From positions 921 through 8,214 of the forward strand of contig JACDCP010000142.1 in assembly GCA_013817465.1 (NCBI GenBank): a stretch of 7,294 bases of DNA, written 5' to 3'. Source of the stretch: Gammaproteobacteria bacterium. GTDB taxonomy: Bacteria; Pseudomonadota; Gammaproteobacteria; Steroidobacterales; JACDCP01. How positions within the stretch are numbered: the first letter of the stretch is position 1; every line of letters begins with the position of its first letter. The position numbers and the translations under genes are program-made. This document shows positions 1 to 6,163 of this stretch, in pieces. Under the pieces are notes generated by a model. That model saw only the letters and a program-made list of their open reading frames with translations. It did not search any database and was not told where the DNA came from.

Positions 1-1716
1 CTCCTCGACCTTCTTGCCGACGATCATCATCAGGTCGGCCAGCTCGTCGATGACCACGACGATAAACGGCAGCGGCTGCAGCAGCGGCCGCTCCGGCAAG
101 TCGGCGTCATCGTCGATCAACGGCGGGGCCTGCCAGAACGGATCGGGCAGCGGCTCGCCGTGGGCCTGTGCATCCTTGACCCTGCGATTGTAGCCACCGA
201 TATTGCGCACGCCCAGCGTGGCCATCAGCCGGTACCGCCGCTCCATCTCGGCCACGCACCAGCGCAACGCATTGGCCGCTTCCTTCATATCGGTGACGAC
301 CGGCGCGAACAGGTGCGGGATGCCCTCGTAGACCGACAGCTCCAGCATCTTCGGATCGATCATGATCATGCGCACGTGCTCGTTCGTCGATTTATAGAGC
401 AGGCTCAGGACCATGGCGTTCAACGCCACCGACTTGCCGGAGCCGGTTGTGCCGGCGATCAGCAGATGCGGCATGCGCGACAGATCGGCGACCACCGGGT
501 GGCCGCCGATGTCCTTGCCGAGCGCGAGTGCGAGCGGCGAGCCCAGCTCATCGTAGACTCTCGAACGAAGCGTGTCGCCGAGCGTCACCAGCTCGCGCGT
601 CTCGTTCGGAATCTCGAGCCCGACCACGGATTTGCCGGGAATGACGTCCACGACGCGCACGCTGATGGCGGACAGCGAGCGGGCTATATCGCGCGATAAA
701 TTGGAAATCTGGCTCACCTTGACGCCCGGCGCAGGCTTGAGCTCGAAACGCGTCACCACTGGCCCGGGATGCACCGCGACCACCTCGACCTCGACGCCGA
801 AGTCGCGCAGCTTCAGCTCGACGAGTCGCGACATGGCCTCCAGCGCCTCGTCCGAGTATGCGGGCGCCTGTGCGGGCGCCTCGTCGAGCAATGACAGCGG
901 CGGCAGCTCGTTGGCCGCCGGCGGCTCGAACAAAGGCACCTGCCGCTCCTTCTCGACGCGTTCGCTGATTTCGAGCGACGTGATCACGGGCTCGATGCGC
1001 GGTGGTTCGCGCCGCGCGACGATCCTCTGCTTTTCCCGCACGGTTTCTTGGCGGAGCTGCTTGACGCGACGGCCGGCGACCCAGAGCTCCGCGGCGCCGA
1101 CCGACGAGCGCAGCGCCTCGAACAGCTTGAGCGTCGCGCGCCCGATGGCGTCGATGATGGCAAACCACGAGATGCCGAGGAACAGCGACACACCGGCCAG
1201 CCATAGCGCGAGCAACAGCAAGGTCGCGCCGAGGAAGCTCAGGATCGCCGCGAGCCCGTTGCCGACCAGATCGCCCAGGATGCCGCCAGCGGTATTCGGC
1301 AGGGCGGCGGGACTGAAATGCAGCGTGGCGAGCCCGGCGCTCGTGGCGAGCGTGAGCAGGAACCCGGCGCTGCGGAAGCCCAGCATAGTGCGCGTCATGG
1401 GCTCGCCTTCGCCGCGCCGGCGATAGATCAGCCACCCGGCGTACAGGAGCATGAGCGGAAACAGGTAGGAAGGCCTGCCGAACAGGAGAAAAAACAGATC
1501 GGCCGTCCAGGCGCCGGCCGGACCGATGGCGTTCTGCGTGGTAGCGGAGTCGCCGGTGAAGCTGAATCCCGGATCGGTCGGATCGTAGCTCGCCAGCGCG
1601 ACGAGGAGGATCAGCGCCAGCGCGCTGAAGACCCACAGCGCCCCTTCGCGCAGGGCGCGCGCGATGGAATTTCCAGCGATGGCCGCCGGCGGGTGGCTGC
1701 GCGAAGCGCGGGCCAT
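1..1716 (-). CDS. ftsK: DNA translocase FtsK, N-terminal 572 codons (3' end cut by window edge)
   Basis: FtsK is a septum-anchored, ATP-driven DNA pump that clears and resolves the chromosome terminus during cell division. The visible part has four or five hydrophobic segments at about residues 24-44, 73-97, 113-132 and 150-190, which fits the integral-membrane N domain. A short linker (about 193-285) with a Pro-Leu-rich stretch follows, then the alpha domain (GPVVTRFELKPAPGVK near 318-333). The Walker A motif AGTTGSGKS is at 421-429 with K428, and the Walker B motif VVVIDELAD is at 553-561 with D557/E558. The second half of the RecA-like core and the DNA-reading gamma domain lie beyond the edge. 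The start is ATG at 1716-1714, one base after the ald stop. It leaves about 23 residues before the first membrane segment, as is usual, and no other ATG or GTG lies before that segment. No clear ribosome binding site is seen, so coupling to ald translation is likely. Family assignment is certain; full length is unknown. Confidence 0.97.
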   Translation of the reverse strand, partial: MARASRSHPPAAIAGNSIARALREGALWVFSALALILLVALASYDPTDPGFSFTGDSATTQNAIGPAGAWTADLFFLLFGRPSYLFPLMLLYAGWLIYRRRGEGEPMTRTMLGFRSAGFLLTLATSAGLATLHFSPAALPNTAGGILGDLVGNGLAAILSFLGATLLLLALWLAGVSLFLGISWFAIIDAIGRATLKLFEALRSSVGAAELWVAGRRVKQLRQETVREKQRIVARREPPRIEPVITSLEISERVEKERQVPLFEPPAANELPPLSLLDEAPAQAPAYSDEALEAMSRLVELKLRDFGVEVEVVAVHPGPVVTRFELKPAPGVKVSQISNLSRDIARSLSAISVRVVDVIPGKSVVGLEIPNETRELVTLGDTLRSRVYDELGSPLALALGKDIGGHPVVADLSRMPHLLIAGTTGSGKSVALNAMVLSLLYKSTNEHVRMIMIDPKMLELSVYEGIPHLFAPVVTDMKEAANALRWCVAEMERRYRLMATLGVRNIGGYNRRVKDAQAHGEPLPDPFWQAPPLIDDDADLPERPLLQPLPFIVVVIDELADLMMIVGKKVEE

Positions 1717-1717
1717 C

Positions 1718-2776
1718 TTATTTGAAAAGGGCGGGATGCACGATTTTGCCGTCGGCCACATTGATGCCCTTGACGAGGCGTTCGTCGTCCCGCCAGTCGC
1801 CCTTCGCGAGCCGCGCGGCATAGGGCGCGATGGCCGCCGACAGCGCCTGCGAGGCAGTGCGCGGCACCGCGCCCGGCATGTTGGTCACCGTGAAGTGAAT
1901 GACATCCTCCCAACGGTAAGTAGGATCGTCGTAAGTGGTGGGCCGCGTGGTTTCCACGCAGCCTCCCTGGTCGACGGAAATATCGACGATGACGCTCCCG
2001 GCCTGCATCGCCCGCACCATTTCGGCGGTGACGACGTGCGGTGCGCGTTCGCCGGTGATGAGCACAGCGCCGACCACAATGTCCGCAGTGCGCACGGCTT
2101 CCGCGACATCTTCGGTATGCGGATAAATGCCGGTCACGTTTGCGCCGAGCTGGCGCGCCGCGAAAAGCTTTTCCCGATCCATGTCGAACACCGTGACCTC
2201 GGCGCCGAGCCCGGCTGCCACGATCGCCGCATTGCCGCCCGCGACGCCGCCGCCGAGAATCACTACCTTGCCGCGCTTCGCGGCGGGTATGCCGCCGAGC
2301 AGAATCCCCTTGCCGCCCTGTGGCTGGTGCAGCAGATGCGTGCCCACCTGAATGGAAAGACGCCCGGCGATGTCGCTCATCGGCGCCAGCAGGGGCAGGC
2401 GTCCCTTGTCGTCCTCGACGGTCTCGAACGCAACCGCCGTGAGGCCGATATCGCACAGGCGACTGGTGAGCTCGGGCAGCGCCGCCAGGTGCAGATAGCA
2501 GAACAGGAGGTGGCGTTCGCGCAAATGCTCGAGATCCGCGTCGATCGGCTCTTTGACCTTGACTACCATCTCTGCGCGCTCGTACACCGCCGCGGCAGAG
2601 TCGAGCATCGTCACGCCGACGGTTTCGAACTGCTGGTCCGCATAGCCGCTCTTGACGCCCGCCGACTGCTCGACGAAGACCTCGTGCCCCTGCCGCACGA
2701 GCTCGGCACAGGCCGCCGGAATAAGGCCGACGCGGCCCTCGAGCGGCTTCAGCTCACGTGGAACACCCACTCGCAT
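1718..2776 (-). CDS. ald: Alanine dehydrogenase (NAD-dependent)
   Basis: The enzyme interconverts L-alanine and pyruvate plus ammonia using NAD(H) in the cytoplasm, linking alanine use to central carbon metabolism. The 352-residue protein starts MRVGVPRELKPLEGRVGL. Residues matching known active-site positions are R15, K75 (in KVKEP), H96 (in YLHLAA) and D269 (in VDISVDQGGC). The NAD-binding Rossmann glycine motif is VVILGGGVAGGNAA at about 171-184. The start is ATG at 2776-2774, with an AAGGA ribosome binding site nine bases upstream. The C-terminus ends at HPALFK, roughly 20 residues short of the Mycobacterium tuberculosis homologue as I recall it. Other frames after the stop give no recognisable missing tail, so this looks like a natural short form. 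The gene is divergent from trxB and is followed after one base by ftsK, so the two probably form one transcript. In E. coli the corresponding slot upstream of ftsK holds lrp. Confidence 0.96.
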   Translation of the reverse strand: MRVGVPRELKPLEGRVGLIPAACAELVRQGHEVFVEQSAGVKSGYADQQFETVGVTMLDSAAAVYERAEMVVKVKEPIDADLEHLRERHLLFCYLHLAALPELTSRLCDIGLTAVAFETVEDDKGRLPLLAPMSDIAGRLSIQVGTHLLHQPQGGKGILLGGIPAAKRGKVVILGGGVAGGNAAIVAAGLGAEVTVFDMDREKLFAARQLGANVTGIYPHTEDVAEAVRTADIVVGAVLITGERAPHVVTAEMVRAMQAGSVIVDISVDQGGCVETTRPTTYDDPTYRWEDVIHFTVTNMPGAVPRTASQALSAAIAPYAARLAKGDWRDDERLVKGINVADGKIVHPALFK

Positions 2777-2781
2777 GGCGA

Positions 2782-2792
2782 CTCATCCTTTT
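2782..2792 (-). promoter_or_regulatory. Ribosome binding site region of ald
   Basis: On the minus strand, AAAAAGGATGA lies just upstream of the ald ATG at 2776. Its AAGGA core is nine bases from the start codon, which supports the chosen start. No convincing -35/-10 promoter pair for ald could be picked out by eye. Confidence 0.6.
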
Positions 2793-2833
2793 TATGTTGA
2801 ACTGTGCCGGGACAACCGCCATTCATGGTGCAT

Positions 2834-2863
2834 ACCGAAAAATCCATCCGTGGCTCTTTCGGT
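2834..2863. promoter_or_regulatory. Imperfect 13-bp palindrome in the ald/trxB divergent intergenic region (candidate operator)
   Basis: The left arm ACCGAAAAATCCA (2834-2846) and right arm TGGCTCTTTCGGT (2851-2863) are reverse complements at 11 of 13 positions, separated by TCCG. The outer seven pairs (ACCGAAA/TTTCGGT) are perfect. The site lies between two divergent genes, 57 bases from the ald start and 41 bases from the trxB start, which suits a dimeric repressor or activator. A weak -10-like TACCAT (2865-2870) for trxB directly abuts the right arm, but no matching -35 is visible. It is not followed by a T-run, so a terminator is unlikely. The symmetry is seen directly; the operator role is inferred. 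Confidence 0.4.
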
Positions 2864-2890
2864 TTACCATTGCCGCTGCGGCGCCGGAAA

Positions 2891-2894
2891 AGGA
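2891..2894 (+). promoter_or_regulatory. Ribosome binding site of trxB
   Basis: AGGA within GGAAAAGGATGA lies ten bases upstream of ATG 2905. It decides the start against the longer open frame beginning at 2758. The ATG at 2894 that overlaps it is in another frame and stops after a dozen codons. Confidence 0.6.
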
Positions 2895-2904
2895 TGAATT
2901 ATAC

Positions 2905-3885
2905 ATGGGCTCAAGACACAGCCGCCTGCTGATTCTCGGCTCGGGACCGGCCGGCTATGCGGCCGCTGTTTACGCAGCCCGCGCGAACCGCAAACCGGTG
3001 CTGATTACGGGCCTCGAGCAGGGCGGTCAGCTCATGACGACGACGGACGTCGATAACTGGCCCGGAGACGTCGAGGGGTTGCAGGGCCCGGCGCTCATGG
3101 AACGCATGCGGCGCCATGTCGAACGTTTCGGCACCGAGATCATCGTCGACCACATTGCCGAGGCCGACCTCGGCAGGCGGCCGTTCCGGCTCAGGGGCGA
3201 CAGCGGGGAATACACTTGCGAAGCGCTCATCATCGCCACAGGCGCGCGCGCGAAATATCTCGGCCTGGAATCAGAGGAGCGCTTCCGGGGCAAGGGCGTC
3301 TCCGCCTGCGCGACCTGCGACGGCTTTTTCTTTCGCGGCCAGCCAGTGGCCGTGGTCGGCGGCGGCAATACTGCCGCCGAGGAAGCGCTCTATCTCGCGA
3401 ACATCGCCAGCCACGTAACGCTCATCCACCGGCGCGACAGGCTGCGGGCCGAGGCGATTCTGCAGGATCGGTTATTTGCCGAGCGGGACCGGGGCAGGAT
3501 CTCACTGCTGTGGGATCACATGGTCGATGAAGTGGTCGGCGACGAGAGCGGCGTCACAGGCCTGCGCCTGCGCAGCTCGAAAGCTCCGGCGCGCACGCGC
3601 GAGCTCGCGGTCACAGGGCTGTTCATCGCCATCGGGCACGTGCCGAACACGATGCTGTTCGACGGGCAGCTCGACATGGCCGGCGGCTATATCATCGTGC
3701 GCTCGGGACTGGACGGCGACGCGACGGCAACGAGCGTGCCGGGCGTATTCGCCGCAGGCGACGTCGCCGATCACGTTTACCGCCAGGCTGTAACGTCCGC
3801 AGGCTCAGGTTGCATGGCTGCGCTCGATGCGGACAAGTACTTCGAATCGGTTGCTACGCACACGCTCAGCGAGTCAGCTGCGTAG
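2905..3885 (+). CDS. trxB: Thioredoxin reductase (NADPH, FAD flavoprotein)
   Basis: TrxB passes electrons from NADPH through FAD to thioredoxin, keeping cytoplasmic thiols reduced. The 326-residue protein has the N-terminal FAD dinucleotide fold (LILGSGPAGYAAAVYAAR, from residue 9). The redox-active pair is C135/C138 in SACATCDGFF, the same spacing and position as in E. coli. The NADPH domain has VVGGGNTAAEEAL (about 150-162) and HRRDRLRAE (175-183), whose arginines bind the 2'-phosphate. The C-terminal FAD motif is FAAGDVAD (282-289), followed by the RQA motif. The start chosen is ATG 2905: AGGA at 2891-2894 is ten bases upstream and the protein begins MGSRHSRLLILGSG as expected. The reading frame stays open upstream to 2758, but that part overlaps the ald start and adds unrelated residues. 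The gene is the first on the plus-strand side; REP palindromes separate it from the next gene. Confidence 0.97.
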   Translation: MGSRHSRLLILGSGPAGYAAAVYAARANRKPVLITGLEQGGQLMTTTDVDNWPGDVEGLQGPALMERMRRHVERFGTEIIVDHIAEADLGRRPFRLRGDSGEYTCEALIIATGARAKYLGLESEERFRGKGVSACATCDGFFFRGQPVAVVGGGNTAAEEALYLANIASHVTLIHRRDRLRAEAILQDRLFAERDRGRISLLWDHMVDEVVGDESGVTGLRLRSSKAPARTRELAVTGLFIAIGHVPNTMLFDGQLDMAGGYIIVRSGLDGDATATSVPGVFAAGDVADHVYRQAVTSAGSGCMAALDADKYFESVATHTLSESAA

Positions 3886-3912
3886 GACCGGTTGCAAGCG
3901 GCCAGGCGTGGA

Positions 3913-3999
3913 GGCCGAATGATTTCGGCCCTACAAAATTCGCGAGCTGTAGGGCGAGTTTCAACCCGCCAGAACCGGCCGAATGACTTCGGCCCTGCA
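3913..3999. repeat. Cluster of three REP-like palindromes (BIME-like)
   Basis: Three hairpin units sit between trxB and the next gene. Unit A (3913-3935, minus orientation) has arms GGCCGAA/TTCGGCC around TGAT and ends CTACA. Unit B (3948-3970, plus) is TGTAG, then arms GGCGAGT and ACCCGCC around TTCA. Unit C (3977-3999, minus) has arms GGCCGAA/TTCGGCC around TGAC and ends CTGCA. Read from the head, each unit is TG(T/C)AG, a 7-bp arm, a four-base loop NTCA and the complementary arm. A and B are head to head; B and C are tail to tail. The head-plus-hairpin form is that of GTAG-class REP elements, which are mobilised by RAYT (TnpA-REP) transposases. No transposase gene is in the window. No T-run follows the hairpins, so they are not standard terminators, but they could affect trxB mRNA decay. 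Confidence 0.8.
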
Positions 4000-4011
4000 A
4001 GTCATAGCGGA

Positions 4012-5181
4012 GTGCTCCTGAAAACCACAATCTGCCGTTCCATCGACGAAATCTCGTCGCAGGATTGGAATCGGCTCGACAGCCCGGCAAGTCCGTTTCT
4101 GAGGCACGAGTTCCTTTCGGCCCTCGAACGACACGGCTGCGTTGGCGGGAATACCGGGTGGTGTTCGCGGCACATCATTGCAAACGACCGGGCCGCCCTC
4201 GTCGGCGCCCTGCCCCTGTATGTCAAGTCCCACTCCTGGGGCGAGTTTGTATTCGACTGGGGATGGGCGCAGGTTTATCGTCAGGCAGGGCTCGATTATT
4301 ACCCGAAGCTCGTGGCCACGGTGCCGTTTACGCCGGCCGGCAGCTCACGATTCCTCGTTCGGAGCGACCTCGACCGGCGAATGGTCTCAGCACGCCTGCT
4401 CGAGGCGGCGCTCACGGAAGCACGCGCGCTCCAAGCGTCGTCGCTGCATCTGCTTTTCGTCAGTGACGCGGATCGCGACCTGCTGCGCGACGCCGGATTC
4501 ATTTTGCGCAAAGACTGTCAGTTCCACTGGCACAATCGCGGCTATGCCGATTTCGAGGATTTCCTCGCGGATTTCTCATCGGCCAAACGCAAGAAGGTGC
4601 GCCGCGAACGCCGGCGCGTCGCGGAGGCCGGCATCGAATTCGAGACTTTGCAGGGCAGCGCAATCGGTGAGGCTCTGTGGCAGCACATCTACGCCTTTTG
4701 CGCGAGCACGTTCACGCGGCGCGGCCAGCTTCCGTATCTGACCTACGAATTTTTTCTGGAAGTGAGCCGCACGCTTGCCGACCGGCTGATCGTTATCCTC
4801 GCGCGGCACCGCCGCCAACCCGTGGCAGCGGCGATCTGCTTTCGCAGTGAGAACACGCTCTACGGCCGTTACTGGGGCAGCGCAGCCGATCAACACAGCC
4901 TGCACTTCGAAACCTGTTATTACCAGGGCATCGAGCTTTGTATTCGCGAGCGGCTCGCGCGGTTCGAGCCGGGCACGCAGGGGGAGCACAAGATCAGCCG
5001 GGGGTTCACGCCGGCCGAGACCTGGTCGGCACACTGGCTCGCGCATCCCGCTTTCGCCAGCGCTGTGCGACATTTCGTCAAACGCGAGCGCCGTCAGGTC
5101 GATGCATACATAGCCGCCGTTCATGCGCACTCGCCGTACCGATGCGGCGCCAGCACGCCGCTCTCCGTTCCTGTGCGATGA
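4012..5181 (+). CDS. FemAB-like / GNAT-fold protein (COG3146, PF04339 type)
   Basis: This 389-residue protein belongs to the widespread proteobacterial family annotated as peptidoglycan biosynthesis or GNAT-family protein; its substrate is not established. Recognisable landmarks are SPFLRHEFLSALE near the N-terminus, FVFDWGWAQVYRQAGLDYYPKL, the basic stretch AKRKKVRRERRRV at about 191-203, and the family signature GTQGEHKISRGF at 321-332. There is no signal peptide or membrane segment, so it is probably cytoplasmic. The start is uncertain. The frame is open back to ATG 3892 and ATG 3919, but those lie in or before the REP palindromes. GTG 4012 gives VLLKTTICRSIDEI, which fits family N-termini; CTG 4018 with GGAG at 4009-4012 is another option. 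The stop overlaps the aat start (ATGA), so the two genes are translationally coupled. The family is clear; the activity is not. Confidence 0.85.
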   Translation: MLLKTTICRSIDEISSQDWNRLDSPASPFLRHEFLSALERHGCVGGNTGWCSRHIIANDRAALVGALPLYVKSHSWGEFVFDWGWAQVYRQAGLDYYPKLVATVPFTPAGSSRFLVRSDLDRRMVSARLLEAALTEARALQASSLHLLFVSDADRDLLRDAGFILRKDCQFHWHNRGYADFEDFLADFSSAKRKKVRRERRRVAEAGIEFETLQGSAIGEALWQHIYAFCASTFTRRGQLPYLTYEFFLEVSRTLADRLIVILARHRRQPVAAAICFRSENTLYGRYWGSAADQHSLHFETCYYQGIELCIRERLARFEPGTQGEHKISRGFTPAETWSAHWLAHPAFASAVRHFVKRERRQVDAYIAAVHAHSPYRCGASTPLSVPVR

Positions 5182-5882
5182 GCACGATCCACTGGCTCAG
5201 CGCCGACACGGCTCCCGACGCGTTTCCCGATCCACAAGCCGCATTGCGTGAGCCGGACGGGCTGCTTGCCGCAGGCGGCGATCTCTCGCCGGAGCGCCTG
5301 CTTGCCGCTTATCGCAAAGGCATTTTTCCCTGGTACGAAGAAGGCCAGCCCATTCTCTGGTGGTCGCCGAACCCGCGAACGGTGCTGTATGTCGACGGCA
5401 TGCACGTTTCGCGCAGCCTGCGGCGCACGCTGCGCCGGCGCACGTTCTCGGTGACAATGGATGAAAGCTTCGCCGATGTCATGACAGCTTGTGCAAGGCG
5501 CGGGGATCCGCACGGCGGCACCTGGATCACGCGCGACATGTGCACAGCCTTCGAACGTCTGTTCGAGCTCGGTCACGCACACTCGGTCGAGTGCTGGCGG
5601 AACGGCACGCTGGCCGGCGGCGTGTACGGGCTTGCGCTCGGCCGTGTGTTCTTCGGTGAGTCCATGTTCAGCCGGCACAGCGACGCTTCGAAGATCGCCT
5701 TGTACACGCTGCTCGAATTCCTGCGTGCGCGGGACTTCGTGTTCATGGATTGCCAGGTCGCGTCGCCGCATCTCACGAGCCTGGGCGCGGTGCGCCTTCC
5801 GCGTCGCAAGTTCGTCGCCGCGCTCGCAGAGCACGCGTCGGGACCGCTCGTCCCCGGGCGCTGGCGCTATCCTTGCGAATGA
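5178..5882 (+). CDS. aat: Leucyl/phenylalanyl-tRNA--protein transferase
   Basis: Aat transfers Leu or Phe from aminoacyl-tRNA to the N-terminal Arg or Lys of proteins, creating an N-degron that ClpS passes to ClpAP. The 234-residue length equals that of the E. coli enzyme. Motifs in order are the N-terminal FPDPQAALREPDGLLAAGGDLS, GIFPWYEEGQPILWWSPNPR, HGGTWITRDM, AHSVECW, GGVYGLALGRVFFGESMFS with E161, and MDCQ with D191 and Q193. E161, D191 and Q193 correspond, with a constant five-residue shift, to E156, D186 and Q188 of the E. coli active site. The start ATG 5178 overlaps the stop of the upstream gene in ATGA. The stop TGA 5880-5882 in turn overlaps an ATG (5879) that is in frame with infA. 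The gene order trxB-aat-infA is common in gammaproteobacteria. Confidence 0.97.
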   Translation: MSTIHWLSADTAPDAFPDPQAALREPDGLLAAGGDLSPERLLAAYRKGIFPWYEEGQPILWWSPNPRTVLYVDGMHVSRSLRRTLRRRTFSVTMDESFADVMTACARRGDPHGGTWITRDMCTAFERLFELGHAHSVECWRNGTLAGGVYGLALGRVFFGESMFSRHSDASKIALYTLLEFLRARDFVFMDCQVASPHLTSLGAVRLPRRKFVAALAEHASGPLVPGRWRYPCE

Positions 5883-5911
5883 CCGGGGGATCATTCAGAA
5901 TCCGCGGCTCA

Positions 5912-6130
5912 ATGCCGAAGGAAGACGCCATTCAGATGGAGGGGCAGGTCATCGAGACACTGCCCAACACAACTTTCCGCGTGGAGCTCGACAACGGGCA
6001 CGTCGTGACTGCGCACATTTCCGGCAAGATGCGCAAGCATTACATCCGCATCCTGACCGGCGACAAGGTCACCGTCGAGCTGACGCCCTACGACCTTTCC
6101 AAGGGACGCATCGTCTATCGGGGAAGGTGA
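5912..6130 (+). CDS. infA: Translation initiation factor IF-1
   Basis: IF-1 binds the A site of the 30S subunit during initiation together with IF-2 and IF-3. The 72-residue product starts MPKEDAIQMEGQVIETLPNT and ends GRIVYRGR. It is a full-length single OB-fold protein, the same length as E. coli IF-1, which starts MAKEDAIEMEG. ATG 5912 is chosen from this N-terminal match. An in-frame ATG at 5879, overlapping the aat stop, would add 11 residues (MTGGSFRIRGS). Neither start has a well-spaced ribosome binding site: GGGGGA at 5885-5890 is about 21 bases from ATG 5912. Translation may therefore depend on coupling to aat or on another promoter. The gene converges on purA, with 34 bases between the stops. 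Confidence 0.97.
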   Translation: MPKEDAIQMEGQVIETLPNTTFRVELDNGHVVTAHISGKMRKHYIRILTGDKVTVELTPYDLSKGRIVYRGR

Positions 6131-6138
6131 GCATTAGC

Positions 6139-6163
6139 AGGTTGTTGAGTTTTTCATCAGCCT
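6139..6163. repeat. Hairpin between convergent infA and purA
   Basis: Arms AGGTTGTTGA (6139-6148) and TCATCAGCCT (6154-6163) pair at nine of ten positions, counting one G-T wobble, around the loop GTTTT. The hairpin nearly fills the 34-base gap between the infA and purA stop codons, so it may stop transcription from both sides. However, no T-run follows on either strand, so it is not a textbook intrinsic terminator. Its core resembles AGGCTGNTGAAAAACTC-type sequences that I recall as frequent in intergenic DNA and insertion-sequence ends of proteobacteria; that resemblance is from memory only. Confidence 0.45.

Noticed and set aside
548..1636. Open frame of 362 codons on the minus strand inside ftsK
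   Set aside because: It is in a different frame from the clear FtsK sequence and has an Arg/Ala-rich composition typical of a frame shadow.
1664..2800. Open frame of 378 codons on the plus strand opposite ald
   Set aside because: It mirrors ald almost exactly, has no recognisable motif, and is what GC-rich codon use produces on the opposite strand.
2898..2903. Perfect TATAAT on the minus strand, possible ald promoter
   Set aside because: The base composition 17 bases upstream (GGCGGC) has no resemblance to a -35 box, and the site overlaps the trxB start region.
2758..2904. N-terminal extension of trxB to ATG 2758
   Set aside because: It overlaps the ald start and runs through the intergenic palindrome; ATG 2905 has a ribosome binding site and the normal TrxB N-terminus.
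3913..3999. Hairpins after trxB as an intrinsic terminator or CRISPR array
   Set aside because: No T-run follows any stem; units alternate in orientation with unequal short gaps, unlike direct CRISPR repeats with uniform spacers.
4576..5130. Open frame of 184 codons opposite the FemAB-like gene
   Set aside because: No motif and no ribosome binding site; the plus-strand protein has clear family signatures.
5121..5894. Open frame of 257 codons opposite aat
   Set aside because: Mirror of aat with no recognisable domain.
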